NCBI GenBank assembly: GCA_947645535.1
Contig: CANSDD010000013.1
Location: 1 to 22,617 of the forward strand
Source of the DNA: an uncultured Mycoplasmatota bacterium
GTDB lineage: Bacteria; Bacillota_I; Bacilli_A; RF39; UBA660
Reading direction: 5' to 3'
DNA: 22,617 nucleotides
Part shown: piece after piece, positions 1 through 7,976 of the stretch
Layout: every line of letters starts with the position of its first letter
Position numbering within the stretch: position 1 is the stretch's first letter
Translations under genes and position numbers: made by a program
Notes under the pieces: generated by a model
What the model was told of the DNA's origin: nothing
The model's input: only the letters and a program-made list of their open reading frames with translations
Databases searched by the model: none

Positions 1-333
1 TATATTTTTAAAAATTTTTACCATTTTAGCTGGTAGTTTAGTTTCCTCACCACATGTGTCACATTTATATTTTATATATTTAGATTTATTTGGTAAAGAA
101 TCATCTTCGCATAACTTGCAAAAATCAATATCTAAAACTCGTGATATTCGCCAGATTGCTCCTAATGAAAATGTTTGATGATGAGCAGATTCAATACCAC
201 TAATAAATGATAATGAGTAATTGATTTCTTCGGCTAATTTTTCTTGTGTCCAACCTTTTAATTTTCTATACTTTTTAACATTTTTACTAATTATTTCGTA
301 AATGTAATTTTCATCATCTTTTTTAAATTCCAT
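1..333 (-). CDS. XRE-family helix-turn-helix regulator, partial (3' end outside window)
   Basis: This is the first 111 codons of a minus-strand gene that runs off the left edge. The start is the ATG at 333-331, preceded on its own strand by AGAGGT at a good distance. Residues about 13-75 form a Cro/C1-type HTH with the usual pattern (RKLKGWTQEKLAEEI, then SLSFISGIES). The segment after the HTH has a CDTCGEE motif near residue 94, the first half of a possible zinc knuckle; the second Cys pair would lie outside the window. It faces away from the SPFH/zinc-ribbon cluster across a 264-bp intergenic region, the usual arrangement for a local autoregulator, so I infer that it may control the cluster. 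The HTH call is strong; the target and the zinc site are inference. Confidence 0.85.
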   Translation of the reverse strand, partial: MEFKKDDENYIYEIISKNVKKYRKLKGWTQEKLAEEINYSLSFISGIESAHHQTFSLGAIWRISRVLDIDFCKLCEDDSLPNKSKYIKYKCDTCGEETKLPAKMVKIFKNI

Positions 334-381
334 AAGATACCTCTTTTCTTAACTATTTTTGCTTATATTACTATTATCCTA

Positions 382-453
382 CAAAAATAATGCAATTTTT
401 ATATATGATTTTTGTATATTTTTTATTAAAATAGCAAAAATAGTGCAACTTTT
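382..453. promoter_or_regulatory. Pair of near-identical 19-bp direct repeats, possible operators
   Basis: CAAAAATAATGCAATTTTT at 382-400 recurs as CAAAAATAGTGCAACTTTT at 435-453, with 17 of 19 bases identical. The pair is 53 bp apart, about five helical turns. The right copy ends just before the extended -10 element of the rightward promoter, and the left copy lies upstream of the divergent HTH gene. Both positions suit a repressor made by that gene. The AT-rich background raises the chance of coincidence, but the shared TGCAA core makes it worth noting. Confidence 0.4.
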
Positions 454-464
454 TTATAAAAGTA

Positions 465-473
465 TGCTATAAT
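465..473 (+). promoter_or_regulatory. Extended -10 promoter for the SPFH/zinc-ribbon cluster
   Basis: TGCTATAAT (TGn plus a perfect TATAAT at 468-473) lies about 125 bp before the first gene. No good -35 is visible at the 17-bp position, as expected for an extended -10 promoter or one needing an activator. A second TATAAT at 566-571 is closer to the gene but has no -35 at a proper distance. Confidence 0.5.
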
Positions 474-597
474 CAAAAAAGATAGAAGTAGAACAAAAAT
501 AATTAGTGGATATTTTCTTTTTGATTGTGTAGAAAGATATTGAAATGAATTATTGTTCCTCTATTTATAATGAATACTAAGAAGAGAGGTAGAAAAT

Positions 598-1800
598 ATG
601 GGATTTATTAAAGCTTTTTCTGGTGCCTTAGGTGGTACACTTGCAGATCAATGGAAAGATTTTTATGGACCTAAATCAGGAGTTCCAGGAACTGCAGCAT
701 TGTTTCAAGCAGTACCACAAGGACAAAATAATGGTCGTGGAGAAAATTATAAAGGAAACGAAAATATTATAACAAATGGAAGTAAAATTGTAGTACCAGA
801 AGGCACAGCACTTATTACAATGCAAGATGGAGCAATTACAGGATTTATTGCTGAGCCAGGAGGATTTGAGTTTAGATCAGATGATATCAATTCAAAGTCT
901 ATGTTTGCTGGCGATGGCATTTTTGGGCAAACAATTAAATCAACATGGGAAAAAGTAAAATTTGGTGGACAACCAGGAAGCCAACAATTAGCGTTTTACG
1001 TAAATTTAAAAGAAATTCCTAATAATAGATTTGGAACGCAATCAGAAATTTACTGGGATGATGCATTTTTTGGAACACAAGTTGGAGCAGTAACAAGAGG
1101 AACCTATACATTAAAAATTGTAGATCCATTGTTATTTGTAAAAAACTTTGTTTCAGCGAAATATTTACAGCCTAATGCACCAATATTTGACTTTGCAGAT
1201 TTAGATAATGATGCTGCAGGACAATTATTTAATGAAGTAGTAGGAAGTTTATCAGCAGCATTTTCTAATTATACGAATGATCCAAGTAAGGGAAATCGTA
1301 TGTCAAAGATTCAAGGAGATCAAATTGGCTTTGCGCAAAGTTTAACTGTAGCAGTAGAAGAAGGTTATCAATGGAAAAGTGATAGAGGACTTGAAATAGT
1401 TAAAACAGCAATTCTAGCAATTGAATATGATGAAGATACAAAAGAATTAATGAAAGATGTTAAAAAAGCAGATGCTTTATCAGGAGCAAGAGGAAATTCA
1501 TTTATGCAACAAGCTGCAGCAAGAGGAATGCAAGCAGCTGGAGAAAATGGTGGTTCAGGTATGGCTTTTATGGGAATGGGAATGAATGCAGCAGGCAATA
1601 TGATGGGAGCAATGCAGCAACCAAATACAGGTTCAACATATCAGCCTAATTTTGGTCAAAATGGACAAGTACCACAATCAAATAATGCACAAGAATCTGA
1701 TTCTACCACAAGATTATTAGAAGCAAAAAAATTGCTTGATGCAGGAGTAATTACACAAGAAGATTATGACAAATTAAAATCTCAAATATTAGGAATATAA
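598..1800 (+). CDS. SPFH domain protein with C-terminal SHOCT domain (YdjI-like)
   Basis: This 400-residue protein resembles the Bacillus YdjI family, often annotated as virion core protein-like. Residues about 20-280 make up the SPFH/band-7-like domain, with the family's characteristic start (GFIKAFSGALGGTLADQW) and a WDDAFFGTQVGAVTRGTY stretch. Residues about 310-360 are a low-complexity Met/Gly/Gln/Asn linker. Residues about 368-399 form a SHOCT helix pair (RLLEAKKLLDAGVITQEDYD), a short oligomerisation or tethering motif. There is no membrane helix, so it probably binds the inner membrane face as an oligomeric scaffold. In Bacillus subtilis, ydjI sits with ydjG, ydjH and a PspA paralogue in an envelope-stress operon; no PspA is visible here. 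AGAGAGGT precedes the ATG by about 8 bases. Next gene is 4 bases downstream. Confidence 0.87.
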   Translation: MGFIKAFSGALGGTLADQWKDFYGPKSGVPGTAALFQAVPQGQNNGRGENYKGNENIITNGSKIVVPEGTALITMQDGAITGFIAEPGGFEFRSDDINSKSMFAGDGIFGQTIKSTWEKVKFGGQPGSQQLAFYVNLKEIPNNRFGTQSEIYWDDAFFGTQVGAVTRGTYTLKIVDPLLFVKNFVSAKYLQPNAPIFDFADLDNDAAGQLFNEVVGSLSAAFSNYTNDPSKGNRMSKIQGDQIGFAQSLTVAVEEGYQWKSDRGLEIVKTAILAIEYDEDTKELMKDVKKADALSGARGNSFMQQAAARGMQAAGENGGSGMAFMGMGMNAAGNMMGAMQQPNTGSTYQPNFGQNGQVPQSNNAQESDSTTRLLEAKKLLDAGVITQEDYDKLKSQILGI

Positions 1801-1804
1801 TATT

Positions 1805-3298
1805 ATGCAAGAAGGTTATTATTCAAATATGACTCCTGCAAATAATAATGAGCCTATGATTGTAAAAACAGATGTAGGTGCTAAAGATGGACAAGATAAA
1901 TGTCCAAAATGTGGTTCAACTGATATCATGGTAAATACAAATACAGGTAAATTAAGATGTAATTTTTGCAGATATGAATTTGAGCCTGAAAAGATTACAG
2001 GCATGGTAACAGATATTAATCAATTACAAGGTCGAGTAATTGGTTCAGGTGCAACAGATATTGTGGCTGATACCAATGATGTTTTAACATTTAAATGTAG
2101 TAGCTGTGGAGCAGAAGTAGTCATTGATACTTCTTCTGCTTCACAAGCTAGATGTCATTGGTGTAGAAATACATTATCTGTAAATCAGCAAATTCCTAAT
2201 GGTAGTATTCCAGATGTTGTATTACCTTTTAATATCAATAAAGATACAGCAAAGGCAGAAATAGAAAAATTTGTAGGAAAAAGAAAATTTTTTGCTCATC
2301 CCAAATTTAGAGAAGAATTTACTACAGATAATATAATGGGAGTATATTTTCCTTATATGTTAGTTGATTTAAATGCTCATGCAAGATTAGTAGGACAAGG
2401 AGAAAAATTAGTTAGAAGGTATACCAAAGGTAGTGGCGAAAATGCTAGAACATATTATGATGCTGATTTATATAATGTTGGAAGAGAATTTGATTTAGCA
2501 ATCAATAGTTTAACGATTGAATCTAATTCTGATAGATTAAATAATCATTCAAACAAAACTAATAATGTCATTAATGCTATTATGCCGTTTGATGTCGAAA
2601 ACTGTGTAAAATATAATGCGAATTATTTAAAGGGATATACATCAGAGCGAAGAGATACGAATATAGAAGAACTTAGAACGTTAGTAAATGTTCAGTCAAA
2701 AGATATTGCTAGATTTTCAGCGAATAATACTTTAAAAGAGTATGATAGAGGAGTTGCTTGGTCAAATGAACAATTTGATGTAAAAGGTGAGCAATGGAAA
2801 GCAGCATATTTGCCAGTTTGGCTGTATAGTTATCAACAAGTAAATGGAAATAAAAAAGTGTTACATTATGTAGCAGTAAATGCAAGAACAAAAGAGACAA
2901 TGGGAAGTGTACCAATACATATGCCTAAATTAGTAGGAGTATCTGCATTTGGTGAATTATTAGGTATTTTAGCTATGTTATTTATTGATTTTGATTATAA
3001 CTGGTTATTCCTACTATCTGGATTTATATATTTCTTTGTAATGTTTACAAGATATCGTAATTCTAATGCTAGACATAAGTATGAATCAGAAACAAAAACT
3101 CAAATGAGCAATTTAAGAAAACAAGATGAATATGTTAGAAGATTAAGTGGACTTTCAAATTCAAGGATGAATGGTGCTAATAATACAAATGTAAATGCGC
3201 AAAGTACTACAAGTAAAGTAATAGACTCTATTACTGAAAATAATATGATAGCAAAGATGATAAAGGATACTACAGATAGAAATGGAGGTAACTTATGA
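1805..3298 (+). CDS. YdjG-like protein: two TFIIB-type zinc ribbons plus a membrane segment
   Basis: This 497-residue protein carries two four-cysteine zinc ribbons: C33/C36/C52/C55 (CPKCG...CNFC) and C98/C101/C117/C120 (CSSCG...CHWC). A roughly 250-residue globular region follows, of the type found in YdjG-like proteins that databases often mislabel as PriA-like helicases; there is no helicase motif. Residues about 385-425 are strongly hydrophobic, enough for two helices, and the last 70 residues are polar and basic. The cysteine ribbons and tail are probably cytoplasmic. The likely role is a membrane-linked partner of the SPFH protein encoded 4 bases upstream, a pairing also seen in Bacillus. 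The stop codon overlaps the next start (TTATGA). AGGA ten bases before the ATG is a modest ribosome site. The biochemical activity is unknown. Confidence 0.82.
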   Translation: MQEGYYSNMTPANNNEPMIVKTDVGAKDGQDKCPKCGSTDIMVNTNTGKLRCNFCRYEFEPEKITGMVTDINQLQGRVIGSGATDIVADTNDVLTFKCSSCGAEVVIDTSSASQARCHWCRNTLSVNQQIPNGSIPDVVLPFNINKDTAKAEIEKFVGKRKFFAHPKFREEFTTDNIMGVYFPYMLVDLNAHARLVGQGEKLVRRYTKGSGENARTYYDADLYNVGREFDLAINSLTIESNSDRLNNHSNKTNNVINAIMPFDVENCVKYNANYLKGYTSERRDTNIEELRTLVNVQSKDIARFSANNTLKEYDRGVAWSNEQFDVKGEQWKAAYLPVWLYSYQQVNGNKKVLHYVAVNARTKETMGSVPIHMPKLVGVSAFGELLGILAMLFIDFDYNWLFLLSGFIYFFVMFTRYRNSNARHKYESETKTQMSNLRKQDEYVRRLSGLSNSRMNGANNTNVNAQSTTSKVIDSITENNMIAKMIKDTTDRNGGNL

Positions 3299-4149
3299 TT
3301 TGTTCAAATTGTGGAACTCAAAATGCAGAAGAATCAAAATTTTGTATAAAATGTGGTAATCAACTTCAAATGAATTATTCTCAAACAGAACAAAATATGA
3401 ATATGATAAATAATGAACAACCTGTAATAGTGCAAACTCAAAATTATCAACAGCAAAATATAAGTGTTAATAATTTAAATAATAGTAAAAAAATAAAACT
3501 GTCAATCGGTGAATATTTTCATATTGTTTTTTCTACTATATTAAAACCATCTACTACTTTTAAAGAAAAGTTAAATGAATTTGAAAATATTAAAAATTCT
3601 ATTGTTATTGCCTTAATCATTTCTTGTATAGCAACTTTAGTAACATTAGTGAAAACTATGATTAGTGCTGTAAGAGTAACATCTTATTGGTCAAATGAAG
3701 TGAAATGGGTTTGGGAAAATCTAAAAGAAATAAAATATATACAAGTAATCGGACAAACCTTTTTGATATATTTAGGAATCATATTCGTAGTTGCTTGTGT
3801 TTATTATATTGCAGGACTTGTTGTTAAAAAACAACCTAATTTTTCAAGACTTTTAGGAGTTACAGCAATTTCGGTTGTACCAATGTTACTATGTGCCTTA
3901 CTCCTTTCTCCATTATTAACAATGATTTATGCCCCACTTGGAGTGGGAGTAACAATCTTTGGTGCAGTTTATACTTTGATAATTATATATGAAACTATCA
4001 ATAACGAAATTCTATTGGAAGGAAATGCAAAATATTACTTTAATCTTATATGTTTATCTATTCTAATTGTTGCAGGGTATTACATATATATGAAATTTTT
4101 TATGGCATCTACTGGTGATTTAAGTGATATATTTAATATGTTTGGATAA
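3295..4149 (+). CDS. Zinc-ribbon membrane protein with Yip1-like domain
   Basis: The 284-residue product begins at once with a double-CxxC ribbon, C3/C6 and C17/C20 (CSNCGTQN...CIKCGN). A Gln/Asn-rich linker to about residue 65 is followed by a five-helix hydrophobic domain at roughly 97-121, 151-177, 185-205, 208-235 and 247-270, with an amphipathic stretch (YFHIVFSTILKPSTTFKE) just before it. That layout matches small Yip1/DUF-type membrane domains in bacteria. The gene overlaps the YdjG-like gene by 4 bases, and AGGTAA precedes its start, so the two are probably translationally coupled. The N-terminal ribbon is nearly the same as that of the protease gene at 4854, suggesting shared recognition or shared ancestry. 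No enzymatic motif is visible. Confidence 0.75.
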   Translation: MICSNCGTQNAEESKFCIKCGNQLQMNYSQTEQNMNMINNEQPVIVQTQNYQQQNISVNNLNNSKKIKLSIGEYFHIVFSTILKPSTTFKEKLNEFENIKNSIVIALIISCIATLVTLVKTMISAVRVTSYWSNEVKWVWENLKEIKYIQVIGQTFLIYLGIIFVVACVYYIAGLVVKKQPNFSRLLGVTAISVVPMLLCALLLSPLLTMIYAPLGVGVTIFGAVYTLIIIYETINNEILLEGNAKYYFNLICLSILIVAGYYIYMKFFMASTGDLSDIFNMFG

Positions 4150-4160
4150 GGAGTTATAAA

Positions 4161-4787
4161 ATGTTAGAACAATTAAAAAACAAAAGATATTTAGGTGCTG
4201 CAGGATTAATTTTATTGTTTTTAGGAACGATTTTACCATATTATCAATATTCATTTTTAGGATATTCTATTAAAATATGTTTATATAAATATTTAGAAGG
4301 AAAAATAGTTATGGCTTTAATAGTTGCTAATCTATTATTTATATTTAAAGATTTTGTAGAAAATTATGTTCCTCAAATGTTTAATTCTAATATGGGAAGC
4401 AAAATAAAAAATGCTAATCCTAAATTATCAATACTACCAACTATACTAATTGCGGCATTTGTAATTATTTTGTTTTTAAGAGTTGATCTTGGAACATCAT
4501 TAAAACATGGTTTGGGTTTCTTTACTTTATGGTTAGGTGTTATATGTCTAGTCTTACATTCCTTTATCTATAAAAAAAGTAATGAAATGACTAATTATAG
4601 TAAACAAGCAAACTATAATCAAGCACCAGTCAATAGTAATGTTACAATTATTGATAATCAACAATCTATAAATAATCAACAAATAATGAGCAATAATATA
4701 AATTCAAATGTAAAATATTGTCCTGGATGTGGAAATCAATGCGATGTGACAGCAAATAACTGCCCTATGTGTGGTAGATCATTTTAG
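4161..4787 (+). CDS. Four-helix membrane protein with C-terminal zinc ribbon
   Basis: The product is 208 residues. Hydrophobic helices lie at about 11-28, 48-64, 90-108 and 116-137. A polar Asn/Gln-rich linker of about 45 residues leads to a C-terminal ribbon C187/C190 and C201/C204 (CPGCGNQ...CPMCGRSF). This is the mirror image of the previous protein, where the ribbon is N-terminal. With four helices, both ends should be on the same side, most likely the cytoplasm, placing the zinc site inside the cell. AGGAG at 4149-4153 lies 7 bases before the ATG. A hairpin terminator follows the gene. I do not recognise a named family beyond zinc-ribbon membrane protein. Confidence 0.72.
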   Translation: MLEQLKNKRYLGAAGLILLFLGTILPYYQYSFLGYSIKICLYKYLEGKIVMALIVANLLFIFKDFVENYVPQMFNSNMGSKIKNANPKLSILPTILIAAFVIILFLRVDLGTSLKHGLGFFTLWLGVICLVLHSFIYKKSNEMTNYSKQANYNQAPVNSNVTIIDNQQSINNQQIMSNNINSNVKYCPGCGNQCDVTANNCPMCGRSF

Positions 4788-4810
4788 AAATTAGGACAAA
4801 GAATATAAGA

Positions 4811-4837
4811 AATAGCCTAATTTTAGGTTATTTTTTT
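4811..4837 (+). terminator. Rho-independent terminator or attenuator inside the cluster
   Basis: AATAGCCTA (4811-4819), loop ATTT, then TAGGTTATT (4824-4832) forms a 9-bp stem with one G-T pair, followed directly by a T run. It sits only 17 bases before the protease start, so it should reduce or condition transcription into the second half of the cluster. I see no strong promoter between it and the protease gene. Confidence 0.7.
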
Positions 4838-4853
4838 GAAAGGGAGTGATATT

Positions 4854-7388
4854 ATGTTTTGCAAAAATTGTGGAACACAAAATACTGATAATTCTGATTT
4901 TTGTATGAATTGTGGAGCATCACTTAGTAATAAAAATGTAACAACTGCTACTAAAATAATCAATGAAATACCACCAATTCAGCAACAACAATTTAATAAT
5001 AATGTTAAAAATGTACAACCAAAGAAAGACAAAAAAGCAATTCTTATAATAATGGGAATTATAATTATTGTCCTAATTGTTATACTTGTTTTATGGTTTA
5101 TGAAAAAAAGAAATAATAATAATTATGGAAGCACTAACCAAAAAAGTGAAATATCTTATAGTTATAGTGAAGGAAATATTCCTAAATTTATTGATGGATC
5201 TTTTAGTTCAGATACTATTAATTCAAGCGAAGACGTATTAAAGGTTCTTGAAAATATAAAAGATGAAATGAAATTTAAAGACGTTTCAGAAGAGTTAAAA
5301 CTGATTTCTGAAGAAACAAATGAAGATATGACCTATTATAAGTTTGAGCAAATTTATAATAATGTTCCAGTATATAAGCAAAATATAATTGTTATTGTTG
5401 ATAAACATGGGAAAATAAATGGTTTAAGTGGATATTATATTCCTAACATAGATGTAGATGTAAACCCTAAAACATCTAAAGAAGATATTGAAACAAAAAT
5501 AAAAAATATTCTTGGTGAAGATCTGGTTATTATGAGTAATGAATTATATGTTTGGGCTGAATATGAAAGTCAAAGTTTAATTTACGTTGTTAAAGGTTAT
5601 TCAAGTACTAATGCTGACGAATTTATTGTTGATGCTAATACTGGTGAAATAATAACTGAAACAAGTGTATTTGACTATTCTAGCACGTATTCATATACTG
5701 GAACTGGTATGGATAATAAATCATATACAATAAATTTAGAAGAATATTTTGATTTGCTTGGTGGAGCAAAAAATAGATACAATTTTTACGATCCAGAAAG
5801 GAAAATATCTATTGCTGATTATAGACTAATTGGTCCTGCATTTAGTACATTAGCAAGTGCTATTCCAGGTACTACTCCTATCGTAGTTGATATTAAAAAT
5901 GGAAAAATAGATATGACATGGGAAAATGAAACTTTTATTCAAAGTGCGATAACTACGATGGCTAATTATGAAACTATATATGATTACTATAAAAATGTTT
6001 TAGGTAGAAATTCTTACGATAATAAAGGAAGTAAAATAATTATTAATTTAGGTGTTACGGCTTCAACATTTTCAAAAGAAGATTTAAACAATGCAATGTG
6101 GAGTTCTTTGACAAATCAAATGTATATTGGTGATTGGAATGGTAAATCATTAAGTGCTTCTCTTGATGTATTGGCACACGAATTTACACATGGAGTAGTA
6201 GCGTTTACTGCTAATTTTGCTAGTACAGCTAAAAAAGAAGATAGAAATAAGGCCTTTGAAACTGGTGCTTTAAACGAGGGATATGCTGACGTTTTAGGTC
6301 ATTTAATTGAAGGTAAAAATTGGACTATGGCTGAAAGTAATGAAATTTTAAGAAGTGCAGCAAATCCAGGCTTCTATAAAAACCCAAGTATTAAAGGTGG
6401 TGAACACTATTATCCAGATAGTTATTTAACAAATGGAAGAACTTTAGAACAATTTTTAAAGGATAATAACTTAACATATGTTACTGATCATGATAAAGGC
6501 GGAGTCCATACTAATTCAAATGTTGTAAGTCATGCAGCATATCTAATGTATGAAGCTGGTGCATTTAGTAGCCGTGAAGAAATGGCTAAAGTTTGGTATA
6601 ATTCTTTATTAATGTTATCATCTTATTCTAATTTTGAAGATTCGGCGTTAGCGGTAATTAAAGCAGCAAAAAATTTAGGTTTAAGTGATGAGTCAATTTA
6701 TAAAATTACTAAAGCATTTCAAGATACGAAAATGTTAGAAAGTAAAGATTTTTCATTAAAAGGTACTATAATTAGTGGAACTGAAAAATTAAAGAATGTA
6801 GATGTTGAAATATATTCTTATAGTGATGATAATTTAATAACGACTACTACAACTAATGAAAAAGGATTATATGAAACTAAATTACCAACAGGTATTTATA
6901 AAATTAAGGTTATTAAAAAAGATTTTGAAGAATACACTACCACTATTATTATTAAAGGTGATACTACTCTAGATATTGAACTTGCAAGTACAAAAGTTGC
7001 TAAAGATACAGATAATTTAAAGAAAGTTTGCAAAACATCTAATTGTGTTAATTTTACAATTTATTTCTTGGAAGGCAATGAACAAAGTAAATTAAAAGAA
7101 AAATATGAAACTTATGCAGTTGAAAAAGGAACTGTAATGGACGCAAATATAATTGTAGATGCAGTTAATAAAATGTTTAAAAGTAAATTCCTATCAAGTG
7201 ATGGTAAATCATTTTATATGACAATGGGCGAATTTCAAGTGGAGTTTGGTTGGTATTATAAGGATACAGATACTAAGTTTGACTGGAGTCAACCTATAAC
7301 TGAAGATACTGAAATAGAAATGAAATTATTTAATGGATTATTTGATAATGATACATTTATTAATATAGATAGTTGGTTTAAAAATTAG
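4854..7388 (+). CDS. Membrane-anchored M4 (thermolysin-type) metallopeptidase with N-terminal zinc ribbon
   Basis: I start at the ATG at 4854, 7 bases after AGGGAG; an in-frame TTG at 4836 lacks a ribosome site and lies in the terminator's T run. The product is 844 residues. Residues 3-20 are a zinc ribbon (CKNCGTQN...CMNCG), and 62-83 one membrane helix, followed by KKR. About 110-270 resembles an FTP/PepSY-type propeptide. About 280-625 is the M4 catalytic domain, with HEFTH at 442-446, the third zinc ligand E475 in NEGYAD, and the acid-stabilising H552 in GGVHTNSN. About 632-712 is a carboxypeptidase-regulatory-like beta domain, and the end (GWYYKDTDTKFDWSQPIT) resembles an InlB B-repeat. 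Most M4 enzymes are secreted through a cleaved signal peptide; this one appears tethered, ribbon inside and protease outside. The spacing from H446 to E475 is longer than in thermolysin. Catalytic residues are intact. Confidence 0.88.
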   Translation: MFCKNCGTQNTDNSDFCMNCGASLSNKNVTTATKIINEIPPIQQQQFNNNVKNVQPKKDKKAILIIMGIIIIVLIVILVLWFMKKRNNNNYGSTNQKSEISYSYSEGNIPKFIDGSFSSDTINSSEDVLKVLENIKDEMKFKDVSEELKLISEETNEDMTYYKFEQIYNNVPVYKQNIIVIVDKHGKINGLSGYYIPNIDVDVNPKTSKEDIETKIKNILGEDLVIMSNELYVWAEYESQSLIYVVKGYSSTNADEFIVDANTGEIITETSVFDYSSTYSYTGTGMDNKSYTINLEEYFDLLGGAKNRYNFYDPERKISIADYRLIGPAFSTLASAIPGTTPIVVDIKNGKIDMTWENETFIQSAITTMANYETIYDYYKNVLGRNSYDNKGSKIIINLGVTASTFSKEDLNNAMWSSLTNQMYIGDWNGKSLSASLDVLAHEFTHGVVAFTANFASTAKKEDRNKAFETGALNEGYADVLGHLIEGKNWTMAESNEILRSAANPGFYKNPSIKGGEHYYPDSYLTNGRTLEQFLKDNNLTYVTDHDKGGVHTNSNVVSHAAYLMYEAGAFSSREEMAKVWYNSLLMLSSYSNFEDSALAVIKAAKNLGLSDESIYKITKAFQDTKMLESKDFSLKGTIISGTEKLKNVDVEIYSYSDDNLITTTTTNEKGLYETKLPTGIYKIKVIKKDFEEYTTTIIIKGDTTLDIELASTKVAKDTDNLKKVCKTSNCVNFTIYFLEGNEQSKLKEKYETYAVEKGTVMDANIIVDAVNKMFKSKFLSSDGKSFYMTMGEFQVEFGWYYKDTDTKFDWSQPITEDTEIEMKLFNGLFDNDTFINIDSWFKN

Positions 7389-7399
7389 GGGATTTGTAT

Positions 7400-7954
7400 A
7401 TGAAGGATAAGATACTTTTAAGATTATTAGGAAGCATTCCTATAATTTTGATTTTTCTTTATTTTATCCCATTTCTAGGAATATGCCTTATTTTGTTTAG
7501 ATATTTTATTTGTGATTATAAAAAAAGAAATATTTCATTTTTTTTGATTATGATAGGATTTATTATACTTTTGCCAAGTGGTTTGAATGGTATATTTAAG
7601 ATAATAAAGTTTGATTCAACTACAATGCCTTATTTTTATGATATCATCAGTTCAGAACTATATAGTATTAATTTGATAAAATATGGTAAGTTTTTGTTAA
7701 CAATTGGTATTATATTTTTAATTATATCTTTCACGTTTAATAGATTATTTGTTAAGGTTAAAAATTTTATTTATTCCTATATACATGAACAAGAAAAAAG
7801 AGATGCTGAAATATCTCAAAAGAATGATTTGATTATGAAAGAGAAACAAGAAAAAGCGAAAAATACTCGTGTTGTATATTGTCCTTATTGTGGAGCAGAC
7901 AATATATTGATTTCAAAAAATGGTACTTGTAAATATTGCAGAAGACAGATATAA
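7400..7954 (+). CDS. Membrane protein with C-terminal zinc ribbon
   Basis: I use the ATG at 7400, 8 or so bases after AGGGGAT; a TTG two codons upstream (7394) is too close to that site. The 184-residue product has hydrophobic helices at about 10-36, 45-62 and 97-117. A charged, helical stretch (about 125-155, rich in Glu and Lys) follows and may form a short coiled coil. A C-terminal ribbon C161/C164 and C177/C180 (CPYCGAD...CKYC) ends the protein. The general plan, membrane helices then a cytoplasmic zinc ribbon, repeats that of the gene at 4161, but I see no close sequence match. It follows the protease gene by 11 bases and precedes the EF-Tu-like gene by 22. Function unknown. Confidence 0.72.
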   Translation: MKDKILLRLLGSIPIILIFLYFIPFLGICLILFRYFICDYKKRNISFFLIMIGFIILLPSGLNGIFKIIKFDSTTMPYFYDIISSELYSINLIKYGKFLLTIGIIFLIISFTFNRLFVKVKNFIYSYIHEQEKRDAEISQKNDLIMKEKQEKAKNTRVVYCPYCGADNILISKNGTCKYCRRQI

Positions 7955-7976
7955 ATAAAAAGGAGTTAAGATAATA

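Noticed and set aside
1368..1598. Minus-strand open frame of 76 codons inside the SPFH gene
   Set aside because: It is the reverse of a Met/Gly/Ala-rich coding stretch, has no ribosome site, and the + strand gene is certain.
1819..2915. Two minus-strand open frames (1819-2004 and 2709-2915) inside the YdjG-like gene
   Set aside because: No ribosome sites, no recognisable product, and full overlap with a well-supported gene.
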